In this document: piece after piece, positions 24,021 through 30,368 of the stretch
Layout of the letters: each line of letters starts with the position of its first letter
How positions within the stretch are numbered: the first letter of the stretch is position 1
Origin: Pseudomonadota bacterium
GTDB taxonomy: Bacteria > Pseudomonadota > Gammaproteobacteria > Steroidobacterales > Steroidobacteraceae
Direction of reading: 5' to 3'
Length of the DNA stretch: 30,368 bases
NCBI GenBank assembly: GCA_003242685.1
Contig: QGVD01000047.1
Span: 1 to 30,368, forward strand
Position numbers and translations under genes: made by a program
The notes under the pieces: model-generated
Told to the model about the DNA's origin: nothing
The model's database searches: none
What the model saw: only the letters and a program-made list of their open reading frames with translations

Positions 24021-24036
24021 CGCAGAAGGCGGGCCA
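24021..24036 (-). promoter_or_regulatory. Weak sigma-54-like element upstream of the EpsB_2-prsR operon
   Basis: Minus-strand TGGCCC-GCCTT-CTGCG keeps GG-N10-GC and eight of eleven consensus positions. It would start near 24010, about 90 bases before ATG 23921. An inverted repeat GAAGCCC/GGGCTTC (23994-24018) covers the start region. A palindrome lies immediately upstream of the element. Confidence 0.4.
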
Positions 24037-24039
24037 GAA

Positions 24040-24059
24040 CTTTACAGTGCAGTGTAAAG
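24040..24059. repeat. 20-base near-perfect palindrome, candidate operator
   Basis: CTTTACAGTGCAGTGTAAAG has one mismatched pair between its 10-base arms. It lies about 40 bases upstream of the predicted start of the EpsB_2-prsR transcript. It is the most operator-like site in the window and could bind PrsR itself (autoregulation) or another dimeric regulator. Confidence 0.55.
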
Positions 24060-24102
24060 AAACTCCCGCGACCGGCCGTGAAGAGGCTCACAACAGGGGA
24101 AA

Positions 24103-24152
24103 CCGGAACGGGTCGGGGGCACATGGCCGACAATGCGGCAAGCCCGTTCCGG
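24103..24152 (-). terminator. Hairpin downstream of tRNA-Glu, likely terminator
   Basis: CCGGAACGGG (24103-24112) and CCCGTTCCGG (24143-24152) are perfect 10-base arms with a 30-base loop. Read on the minus strand, the hairpin is followed by TTTCCCC. It comes right after the tRNA-Glu 3' end. A competing pairing (GTCGGGG with CCCCGAC) overlaps it. Confidence 0.5.
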
Positions 24153-24161
24153 GGCCCCGAC

Positions 24162-24237
24162 TGGCGTCCCCAGGGGGATTCGAACCCCCGTTACCGCCGT
24201 GAAAGGGCGATGTCCTAGGCCTCTAGACGATGGGGAC
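24162..24237 (-). tRNA. tRNA-Glu (anticodon UUC)
   Basis: The 76-base cloverleaf on the minus strand starts GTCCCCA and ends TGGGGAC-G-CCA with CCA encoded. The T-arm contains GTTCGAATC, the D-arm GTCTAGAGGCCTAGGAC, and the anticodon loop CTTTCAC gives UUC. It is nearly identical to enterobacterial tRNA-Glu. Confidence 0.97.
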
Positions 24238-24252
24238 GCCGACGAGGAGGGA

Positions 24253-24328
<76 letters not shown>

Positions 24329-24344
24329 ACGCAGGAGGGCCGCG

Positions 24345-24373
24345 AAGGTACGCAAGGTAGCCGCGGGTGTCAA
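24345..24373 (-). promoter_or_regulatory. Sigma-70 promoter of the tRNA operon
   Basis: On the minus strand a perfect -35 TTGACA is followed after 17 bases by TACCTT as a poor -10. A GC-rich discriminator (CGCGGCCC) follows, as usual for stringently controlled stable-RNA promoters. It lies just upstream of tRNA-Ala. Confidence 0.6.
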
Positions 24374-24546
24374 CTCTCCGTTCCCGAAAAGGTCGCGCGA
24401 CGGACTCTCCCGGGCCGGTTGCCGGTGACGGCGCCCTTGTGCTTCCGCACGATGTGCCGCGGCTCCAGAAATCCCCGATTCGGCTGGCGTGACCGGGAAC
24501 GCGTGGCTAGCATTCGCCCAGGGCTGAACCGTAACCCTGACCTCGA

Positions 24547-25581
24547 GTGCTCGAGCTCATCAAGTCGGAGCTGACCCGGCTCTTCGGACCCGAGTTTGCG
24601 CAGCTTGCCGGCACCGTTTACTGGACGGTGATCGCCCCCCTTTTCGCGCAACCGACGCTCGCACCTCTCTTCATCGCGTCCTCGGTTCTGGTGGGAGGCG
24701 CCTATCTGCTGAGAAAGTCAGAGCCCGGCAGCAAGAGCTTCCTGTCCCGCTGCTTCGCGTTTCTCGTTCCACGTCACATCTACGGGCACCGTTCGGCCAT
24801 CCTCGACTACAAGTTCTACGTCGCGACGCAGTACCTCCTGCACTTCGTCAAGATCGCCCAGTTCGCGGTCGGCGTTGCCGCGGTACTCGGTATAGCGGAG
24901 GGTGTGCGCAGGCTGCTCGAGCTCATTCTCGGCCCGAGTGACGGGACCGGGCAGCCCGGGCTGATTGCCAGCATCGTTTTCACGGTCGTAATGGCGCTTG
25001 CCTTCGACGCAGCCAGGTTCCTCTCCCACTGGGTCTTTCACAAGTCACCGGTGCTCTGGGAGTTTCACAAGGTCCACCACTCCGCCGAGGTGCTCACGCC
25101 TTTCACGGCCTTCCGCGCGCATCCGGTGGATCAGTTCGTCGAGTTCCTGTTCCGTGCCATCGCCGTTTCCGCCGTAAGCGGCGCATTCGGCTACTTCTAT
25201 CCCGAGGGTGTCGAGGAGCTGACGATCCTCGGTTACAGCGGCATCACTTTCATCTTCCATCTCACCGTCCACCTGCGGCACTCCCACATTCCGGTGGGTT
25301 TCGGGCGCCTCAGCACGATCCTCATAAGTCCCTTCATGCACCAGCTGCATCACAGCACTGCGCCCGAGCACTTCGACAAGAACTTCGGATTCATCTTCTC
25401 GTTCTGGGATCGGCTTGCCGGGACTCTGTATGTTCCGCGGCCGGACGAGCGCTTTGAGGTAGGCCTCCCTGACGAGGCGGACCGGTTTCAGTCGCTCTGG
25501 GATCTGTACGTCCGTCCGTTCGGCGCCGCCACCCGGGCGCTCTTCGCACCCCGGGGCTCCGCGGGCACCGGGCTCGGCTAG
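24547..25581 (+). CDS. Sterol desaturase/fatty acid hydroxylase family membrane protein
   Basis: A 344-residue di-iron membrane oxygenase. The histidine clusters are HWVFH (161-165), HKVHH (174-178), HLTVHLRH (238-245) and HQLHH (265-269). This matches the HxxxH, HxxHH, HxxHH pattern that holds the two irons in hydroxylases and desaturases of sterols, carotenoids or fatty acids. About five or six hydrophobic segments surround them, including LFIASSVLVGGAYLL and LIASIVFTVVMALAF. The substrate cannot be deduced; a lipid-tail or lipid-A hydroxylation is possible. The start is GTG 24547; no clear Shine-Dalgarno or promoter is visible in the 218 bases back to the tRNAs. Its stop overlaps the stop of the convergent asparagine-synthetase-like gene within a CTAG. 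Confidence 0.88.
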   Translation: MLELIKSELTRLFGPEFAQLAGTVYWTVIAPLFAQPTLAPLFIASSVLVGGAYLLRKSEPGSKSFLSRCFAFLVPRHIYGHRSAILDYKFYVATQYLLHFVKIAQFAVGVAAVLGIAEGVRRLLELILGPSDGTGQPGLIASIVFTVVMALAFDAARFLSHWVFHKSPVLWEFHKVHHSAEVLTPFTAFRAHPVDQFVEFLFRAIAVSAVSGAFGYFYPEGVEELTILGYSGITFIFHLTVHLRHSHIPVGFGRLSTILISPFMHQLHHSTAPEHFDKNFGFIFSFWDRLAGTLYVPRPDERFEVGLPDEADRFQSLWDLYVRPFGAATRALFAPRGSAGTGLG

Positions 25582-27326
25582 GTCGCCTGCAGGGAATCCC
25601 TGTGCGGAGGGGATTCAAGGAACACGCACGCCTTGTCGAACAGATAGTCGTAGCGCGTGAATCCGAAGTGCATGAGCAGGCGCGCCGCATGCAACACTGG
25701 CCTGCTCAACAGCCAGTCGGGAAGGCTCCTGGCCGAAGCAATTTCCGCGGCGCGCGCAAGACGCGCACCTGCCTGCATGCGTTCTTCCTCGGGCGTGTAG
25801 AAATGCTCCCATTGCGTGCGAATGCCTTGCGGCATCGGCAATGGACAGGGTTCAGAGCCGGGATAGGCCTGCCAGGGAACCTGCCTGATTCCCGGCGGTA
25901 GATACTGGAGGAGCCGCAGATAGAGCCGGTGCCGCACGAACAGGTCGAGTGGGTAGCTCAGCACGACCTCGATGAGCCGCGAGTCGTAGAACGGCATGAT
26001 CAGCTCGACGCGGCTGAGATCCAGATTCTCGAAGTGCTGTTTGATGTTCCGGCGCGACTCGTTGAGCAGAACGTAGAGATGGAAACGGCGCCCCGGATCC
26101 TCCGCCTTGCGCCGTCCCAGCTCCTCGACGAGACCAAGACGCGGAAGGTGTAACACCCGCTCGCGCACGCGGCGGCGGAAGAGGCGTGGGGGCAGTCCGA
26201 CGTGCTCGAGTTCCATGTAGATCGAGGCAGCCCGATTCGGGTTACCGGAGCGCATGGCTTCGATCACCTGCTCCGTGAGATTGACCGGAGCGAGGACGCG
26301 GTCTCCACCTTCGCCCGTCCACAGCGCTCTGGCCTGAGAATCCGGAAGCTCCGTTCCTCTCTCGGCCAGCCAGGACGCGTGCGCCTCGTGGAGGCGCTGC
26401 CAGAAATCGGTCGGCCCCGTAATGAGCTCGAAGTGACGAGTTCCCAGTGCAGCCGATGCCTGACGGGCCAGCACCTGGTCGGCCGTGCCTTCCGGCCCGA
26501 AACCGATGGTGTCGACCGCTGCGCCGGCGGCGCGCAGCTGTGCCACCACGCATCGCGAGTCCAGCCCGCCGGAGAGCAGCGCGACGGCTCGCGGGGCGGA
26601 TTTCAGTCGCACGCGGACCGCCTCATCGAAGGCACTTGCGATCCGTGCACACATCTCCCGCTCGTCGCCGGACGCCCGAGCGATGGAATCCCAGCGCCAG
26701 TACTCGCTGATTCGCACCTTGTCGGGCGCTACTTCGACGATCCGTGAGGGCTCGATGGAGCTGACCGATTCGAGCACGGATCGAGCTCCGAGCGGGTAGC
26801 CGAATGCTGCCGTCTCGGCGAGTCCACGCAGATCACCGCGCTTGTCGACGAGAGGGTTGGCCCGGAGCACACGCATCGACGTAGCGAAGACCACGTGATG
26901 CTCGTACACGGCATAGTAGATCGGCCGAAGTGCGAGCTTGTCCGCGACGAGCCAGAGACTGCCGGTCCGCGGATCGAAATGCACCGCACAGAACGCACCC
27001 CGAACATGACGCAGCAGCGAGAAGTCCCCGGCCGACCACCGGGCGTGCAGGTCGTCGAGATCGTGCGGGCGCGAATGGAGTCCCGTCGGTCTGTCGATCA
27101 GCGGTTCGCCGGCGAACAGCGTGATCGGACCGCCGGGGGTTCTGCGCACCGCCCCGCCTTCGAAAACTCCAAGATCCTTCCAGACGAACGCATGCGTCGT
27201 GCTCAGATCGGACTCGAGTACGTCGCCCGTACGCCGGCTCAGTCCTTCATACAGAGCACGAACGGCCGCCTCCGGAATCGAGTGTGGTGCGGATCCGCGT
27301 GCAACGATACCGGCAAAGAGCGTCAT
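25578..27326 (-). CDS. Asparagine synthetase B-like protein lacking the glutaminase cysteine
   Basis: A 582-residue protein with the two AsnB domains. The N-terminal Ntn-hydrolase-like half starts MTLFAGIVARG. In AsnB the mature chain starts with Cys (MCGI), but here the aligned position is Ala5 and three residues precede it, so glutamine hydrolysis should not occur. RGAFCAVHFDPRTGSLWLVA and RPIYYAV keep the fold. The synthetase half has the ATP-binding PP-loop LLSGGLDSR (SGGLDS at 252-257) and TGEGGDRVLAP. Such proteins make amides or other acyl-adenylate-derived bonds with free ammonia or an amine, and some serve sugar or peptide modification. PEP-CTERM-type EPS loci carry related amidotransferases, so a glycan role is plausible. 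I see no promoter beyond a stem-loop at 27402-27482. Confidence 0.85.
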   Translation of the reverse strand: MTLFAGIVARGSAPHSIPEAAVRALYEGLSRRTGDVLESDLSTTHAFVWKDLGVFEGGAVRRTPGGPITLFAGEPLIDRPTGLHSRPHDLDDLHARWSAGDFSLLRHVRGAFCAVHFDPRTGSLWLVADKLALRPIYYAVYEHHVVFATSMRVLRANPLVDKRGDLRGLAETAAFGYPLGARSVLESVSSIEPSRIVEVAPDKVRISEYWRWDSIARASGDEREMCARIASAFDEAVRVRLKSAPRAVALLSGGLDSRCVVAQLRAAGAAVDTIGFGPEGTADQVLARQASAALGTRHFELITGPTDFWQRLHEAHASWLAERGTELPDSQARALWTGEGGDRVLAPVNLTEQVIEAMRSGNPNRAASIYMELEHVGLPPRLFRRRVRERVLHLPRLGLVEELGRRKAEDPGRRFHLYVLLNESRRNIKQHFENLDLSRVELIMPFYDSRLIEVVLSYPLDLFVRHRLYLRLLQYLPPGIRQVPWQAYPGSEPCPLPMPQGIRTQWEHFYTPEEERMQAGARLARAAEIASARSLPDWLLSRPVLHAARLLMHFGFTRYDYLFDKACVFLESPPHRDSLQAT

Positions 27327-27804
27327 GAGACCTGCCCCGTCGAACGTGCGCTGCCCCCACCGGCGGACCGGTCAACCGGGCGCGCCTGCTCCCCCTGAGG
27401 GGCTCACTATCGGCTCGTCGTTGTTATCACGCAGGTCGGCTCGACACTTCAGTGCGCCGACCCGCAGAACATGATAGTGAGCAGTTGACTTTACCGAGTC
27501 GAAGCCGCGCTCGCCAATGGCCGCCACTGCGGACGTGAATATGTTCACAACTCGTCATCTGGACGCAGCGTATGGAGCTGCCGACAGAAGAAAAGCGTGC
27601 ATCTTTGGACTATCCTACCCTCGCAGCTCGCGGGAGGCGTTCTGCACGCTGCCCTCTACTGCAGTGCATGGCGACCTCCACGCGATGTCCAGAGGAGCGG
27701 TACAGGCCGGGTACCCTCGAACGAAAACGAAGAGGCACATCGAGTCGACTCCGGCGAACCGCTCCTGACAATCGCGAACCTGATACCCCCTTGAGGAATC
27801 GCCA
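27327..27804. other. Divergent intergenic region without a credible gene
   Basis: A 478-base gap. It contains a large imperfect inverted repeat (27402-27482) and a good ribosome-binding site GAGGA (27793-27797) seven bases before ATG 27805. Short open frames on both strands show no recognisable protein features. No sigma-54 element was found, unlike the intergenic regions to the left of the tRNAs. Confidence 0.5.
27402..27482. repeat. 81-base nested inverted repeat / stem-loop of unknown function
   Basis: The outer arms GCTCACTATC (27402-27411) and GATAGTGAGC (27473-27482) are perfect. Inside them GGTCGGC and GCCGACC pair around a 15-base loop, and further partial pairing joins the two stems. 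It sits 75 bases upstream of the asparagine-synthetase-like start. It could be an RNA structure in that leader, a short mobile-element remnant with terminal repeats, or a terminator; no target-site duplication is visible. Confidence 0.5.
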
Positions 27805-28710
27805 ATGCACTCCCCTCCTCCGGTCAGCATCGGTCTGCCCGTGTACAATGCCGAGCGGTACCTCCCTCTGGCCATCGAGAGTCACCTTTCCCAGTCGTTC
27901 GGGGACTTCGAGCTGATCATCTCCGACAACGGTTCCACGGACGGAACGAGGGAGATCTGTCGCGAGTACGCGGCGAAAGACCGCCGCATCCGCTACTTCC
28001 GTGAGGAACAGAACCGCGGACTGAGCTGGAATCATGCACGTGTCTTCGAATTGAGCCGCTCAGAGCTGTTTCGCTGGTCGGCGGCCGATGACATTCCGTC
28101 GCCGGGTCTGCTCGCCGAGCTGGTCGAGATCCTGCGCAACGATCCTTCCATCGTGCTCTGCGTGCCGCATACGAAGAACATCGATGATGACGGCGCCGTC
28201 ATCGGCGAGCTCCCGCGCACCCTCGACCTGCAGATGGATGACGCGTTCGAACGCGCGAGAGCGGTGCTCACCCGCGGTTATCAGATGGTGTTCCACCAGG
28301 GTCTGATACGGCGCGAGGCGCTGCTCGCGACCTCTCGGCGCTGGAACTACTTCGGCTGGGACTTCATCCTTCTTTTCGAGCTCGCGCTCCAGGGCAAGAT
28401 TGCGATGACGCGCGATGCTCATCTTCTGCGGCGCCTTCACCGCCAGCAGGCATCTCGGGTGCAGCGCGACGCGCAGAAAGGCGTGCGGCACATCGAACCC
28501 ACGTTCGGAGCGAGGTTCGTGATGCCGCACTGGCGCTGGGCCACGGAGCGCCTCAGGGCGGCGCTCGCCGCACCGCTTCCAGTGTCCCAACGCATGCGCA
28601 TAGGGCTTCTGGTCCTGCGTCACGCCTGGTGGGCACGGACGGCACTGGCTGCGGACGTCAGGGCATCGCTGCGACTCCTCTTCGGTCGCTCGAGCGAGCT
28701 TCCGCTGTAG
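27805..28710 (+). CDS. GT2-family glycosyltransferase
   Basis: A 301-residue GT-A fold inverting glycosyltransferase. PVSIGLPVYNAERYLPLAI is the nucleotide-binding first strand, and LIISDNGSTDGTREI carries the Asp that contacts uridine. FRWSAADDIPSPGLL has the DxD-like metal motif, and WNYFGWDFILLFELALQGK contains the WDF segment where the catalytic base lies in this family. The C-terminus is basic, with a weakly hydrophobic stretch (RIGLLVLRHAWWART) that may rest on the membrane. ATG 27805 has GAGGA at seven bases. It begins a tight three-gene plus-strand operon (gap of nine bases, then overlap). Confidence 0.9.
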   Translation: MHSPPPVSIGLPVYNAERYLPLAIESHLSQSFGDFELIISDNGSTDGTREICREYAAKDRRIRYFREEQNRGLSWNHARVFELSRSELFRWSAADDIPSPGLLAELVEILRNDPSIVLCVPHTKNIDDDGAVIGELPRTLDLQMDDAFERARAVLTRGYQMVFHQGLIRREALLATSRRWNYFGWDFILLFELALQGKIAMTRDAHLLRRLHRQQASRVQRDAQKGVRHIEPTFGARFVMPHWRWATERLRAALAAPLPVSQRMRIGLLVLRHAWWARTALAADVRASLRLLFGRSSELPL

Positions 28711-28719
28711 CCAGACATC

Positions 28720-29913
28720 ATGAGCAGCATCAGTTCCGGTACGACGCACGCGGGGCCGGATATCGGTGTCATCGCACTCGTCCCGGAGCGGTGGGAGAGT
28801 ATCTCGCGGACGACCCGTCACAACGTCCTGCAGCGGCTTGCGCGACACTTCCGGGTCGTCTGGGTCGAGCCCCCCGTTTACTGGCGCGAATATCGGGCCG
28901 GCGCTGCATTGCAGGCGCATTCACGCCGCCCGTTCGACCCCGCTCCGGGGCTGCACGTTCTTCCGACGGACCTGATGAGCGTGCGCATCTTCCGTCCTGC
29001 AGCGCTGGCCCGCGCGCTGGAGAGACGACGACTTCGAAGAGCCGCTGCGCTGCTGCGTGAACATGGCTGCCGGCGCATCGTGCTCTACATCTGGCGTCCG
29101 GAGTTTGCGTCGGCGGTGGATCTGATTCCCGCCGATGCGGTCCTCTACCACATCGATGACGAGTACACCTTCTCCAAGGTTGACCGGCCCGTGCCGCCTG
29201 CGGAAGCAGCACTGATCCGGCGCGCCGACCGGGTGATCGTTCATTCGCAGACCTTGCTCGAGAAAAAGGGCGGCATCAATCCCAACACCCACCTGATTCC
29301 GAACGGCGTCGACTTCCACGCGTTCTCGACGCCGGCGCCGGAACCCGCCGCGCTGCGGGACGTGCCGCGTCCCCGAATCGGCTACGTCGGCGTGATCAAG
29401 CAGCAACTCAACCTGACTCTTCTGCTCGACCTGGCGCGCCGGCAGCCGGAGTGGTCGTTCGTCTTCGTCGGACCCGTCGGTGCGATCGGCGATCAGGCGG
29501 TGGCCCTTTCCGCATTGCAGAAGCTCCCCAACTGTCATTTCATCGACCGGCAACCGCCGGAGGCCCTCCCCGGCTTCGTCCAGCACATGGACGTCTGCAC
29601 GCTGCCGTACGTGGTGGACGGCTACACGCGCTACATCTATCCTCTCAAGCTGCATGAGTATCTCGCTGCCGGCCGCCCCGTGGTCGCCGCACCGATTCCG
29701 GCGCTCGAGCAGTTCAGAGACGTCGTCACGACCGCCGAAACGGCCGAGCAGTGGATCAGCGGCATCGAGCGCGCTCTTGCAGCAGACGCCTGCTCGCCGG
29801 ACGCCGCTCGTGCGCGCCGCAGCATTGCGGAGAATCATGACTGGGATGCTCTAGTGCGGCAGATCGCCGCAGTCGTGTCGTCGGCTCTCTCCAGAAGTGA
29901 GCCCAGGAGCTGA
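28720..29913 (+). CDS. GT4-like glycosyltransferase (TuaH/PslH-like)
   Basis: A 397-residue GT-B glycosyltransferase. DIGVIALVPERWESISRTTR and FRVVWVEPPVYWRE resemble the N-terminus of enzymes in teichuronic-acid and Psl-type clusters. LYHIDDEYTFSK is the usual short acidic motif, IVHSQTLLEKKGGINP follows, and HLIPNGVDFHAF marks the linker. RIGYVGVIKQQLNLTLLLDL starts the donor domain, and YIYPLKLHEYLAAGRPVVAA carries the donor-site Glu. ATG 28720 begins nine bases after the GT2 stop. The 3' end overlaps the small cysteine-rich protein gene as TGATG, so the three are coupled and probably add sugars to one product. Confidence 0.88.
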   Translation: MSSISSGTTHAGPDIGVIALVPERWESISRTTRHNVLQRLARHFRVVWVEPPVYWREYRAGAALQAHSRRPFDPAPGLHVLPTDLMSVRIFRPAALARALERRRLRRAAALLREHGCRRIVLYIWRPEFASAVDLIPADAVLYHIDDEYTFSKVDRPVPPAEAALIRRADRVIVHSQTLLEKKGGINPNTHLIPNGVDFHAFSTPAPEPAALRDVPRPRIGYVGVIKQQLNLTLLLDLARRQPEWSFVFVGPVGAIGDQAVALSALQKLPNCHFIDRQPPEALPGFVQHMDVCTLPYVVDGYTRYIYPLKLHEYLAAGRPVVAAPIPALEQFRDVVTTAETAEQWISGIERALAADACSPDAARARRSIAENHDWDALVRQIAAVVSSALSRSEPRS

Positions 29914-30329
29914 TGATGAACACCTATCGACCGGTCGGACGCCTGCTGCGGGCGGGTGACCTCGTCCGCATCAAACCGCTGCACGAGATCCTTGCGACAC
30001 TCGATTCCGAAGGGAGCCTGGATGGCCTACCCTTCATGGCGGAAATGGTGTCCTACTGCGGTCGAACGTTTCGGGTGAGCAAGCGCGCGCACAAGACCTG
30101 CGACACACAGTACGGTATCGGCGGTCTGCGCGTGGTGCCGCCTGCAGTCCATCTCGACGATCTGCGCTGCGACGGATCGGCGCACGGAGACTGTCAGGCT
30201 TCCTGCCTGCTGTTCTGGCACACGGCCTGGCTCACCCCCGTTACGGAGGACGTGCGCAGCAGGCCCGAACCCGGAACCGAGCAAAGGGATCGTGCCGGCA
30301 GCGTGGAGCCGGAAGGCCGATTCCTCTGA
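29913..30329 (+). CDS. Small cysteine-rich conserved-looking protein of unknown function
   Basis: A protein of 138 residues (137 from ATG 29916, which has better spacing to AGGAG at 29905-29909). I cannot name a family. The first half (AGDLVRIKPLHEILATLD, GLPFMAEMVSYCGRTFRVSK) has the rhythm of an SH3-like beta barrel. A compact Cys/His patch follows: KRAHKTCD (57-64), then RCDGSAHGDCQASCLLFW (85-102) with Cys86, 94 and 98, plus WLTPV. With Cys49 and Cys63 there are five cysteines and histidines (60, 80, 91, 103), compatible with a metal site or disulfides. No signal peptide or membrane segment is present. The C-terminal 30 residues look disordered. Overlap with the upstream glycosyltransferase gene argues for a role in the same pathway. 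Confidence 0.75.
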   Translation: MMNTYRPVGRLLRAGDLVRIKPLHEILATLDSEGSLDGLPFMAEMVSYCGRTFRVSKRAHKTCDTQYGIGGLRVVPPAVHLDDLRCDGSAHGDCQASCLLFWHTAWLTPVTEDVRSRPEPGTEQRDRAGSVEPEGRFL

Positions 30330-30368
30330 CAGCAACGGTGAGCCGCTGTATCGATGCCAGGCCACCGA
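30330..30368 (+). other. Right edge, possible start of another gene
   Basis: Thirty-nine bases after the last stop. A GTG at 30338 stays open to the edge (VSRCIDARPP), but this is too short to judge. Confidence 0.2.

Noticed and set aside
22230..24218. A long plus-strand open frame of about 660 codons opposite the EpsB_2 and PrsR genes
   Set aside because: It is antisense to two well-recognised genes, its composition is low-complexity Arg/Asp/His/Glu, and it runs into the tRNA-Glu gene. Many similar long open frames arise from the GC-rich third codon positions.
24507..24521. TGGCTAGCATTCGCC as sigma-54 promoter of the hydroxylase gene
   Set aside because: The GG-to-GC spacing is one base short and the -12 box is not TTGC.

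Overview
This window is a polysaccharide-biosynthesis region of a GC-rich (roughly 65%) Gram-negative bacterium. Outer-membrane export and beta-barrel proteins, a lipoprotein signal, sigma-54-type promoters and CCA-encoding tRNAs nearly identical to enterobacterial ones all suggest a proteobacterium, probably a gammaproteobacterium; that placement is an inference. The left end is a ragged edge with a run of ten C inside a deacetylase-like gene.

Layout. (1) 1-7967: a sugar-decoration module with three GT4-type glycosyltransferases, two PAPS-dependent sulfotransferases, a heparinase II/III-family protein and a partial polysaccharide-deacetylase-like gene. (2) 8.1-19.3 kb: the assembly and export core, with a WecB/TagA/CpsF glycosyltransferase, an O-antigen ligase/polymerase-like membrane protein, an export protein, a beta-barrel, a chain-length regulator, a tyrosine autokinase, a GT4, a flippase and a polyprenyl-phosphate sugar transferase. 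(3) 19.4-24.1 kb: a regulatory hub with a consensus sigma-54 promoter, a cyclic-di-GMP-I (GEMM-I) riboswitch, an Ig/FN3 lipoprotein gene broken by an apparent one-base deletion, a PrsR-type sigma-54 activator and a second sugar-phosphate transferase of the EpsB_2 type. (4) 24.16-24.33 kb: tRNA-Glu(UUC) and tRNA-Ala(GGC). (5) 24.5-30.4 kb: a separate module with a sterol-desaturase-family hydroxylase, an asparagine-synthetase-like protein lacking the glutaminase cysteine, two glycosyltransferases and a small cysteine-rich protein of unknown function.

How it fits together. The export, chain-length, autokinase, EpsB_2 and PrsR genes resemble those of exosortase/PEP-CTERM exopolysaccharide loci, but I see no exosortase, no PEP-CTERM tail and no PrsK kinase here. 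Five good and two weaker -24/-12 (sigma-54) elements stand in front of most transcription units of modules 1-3, and none is evident in module 5. The model I infer is that PrsR with RNA polymerase sigma-54 switches on synthesis of a sulfated exopolysaccharide, while c-di-GMP additionally gates the matrix-type lipoprotein through its riboswitch. Two different initiating sugar transferases suggest two glycans, or one glycan with alternative priming.
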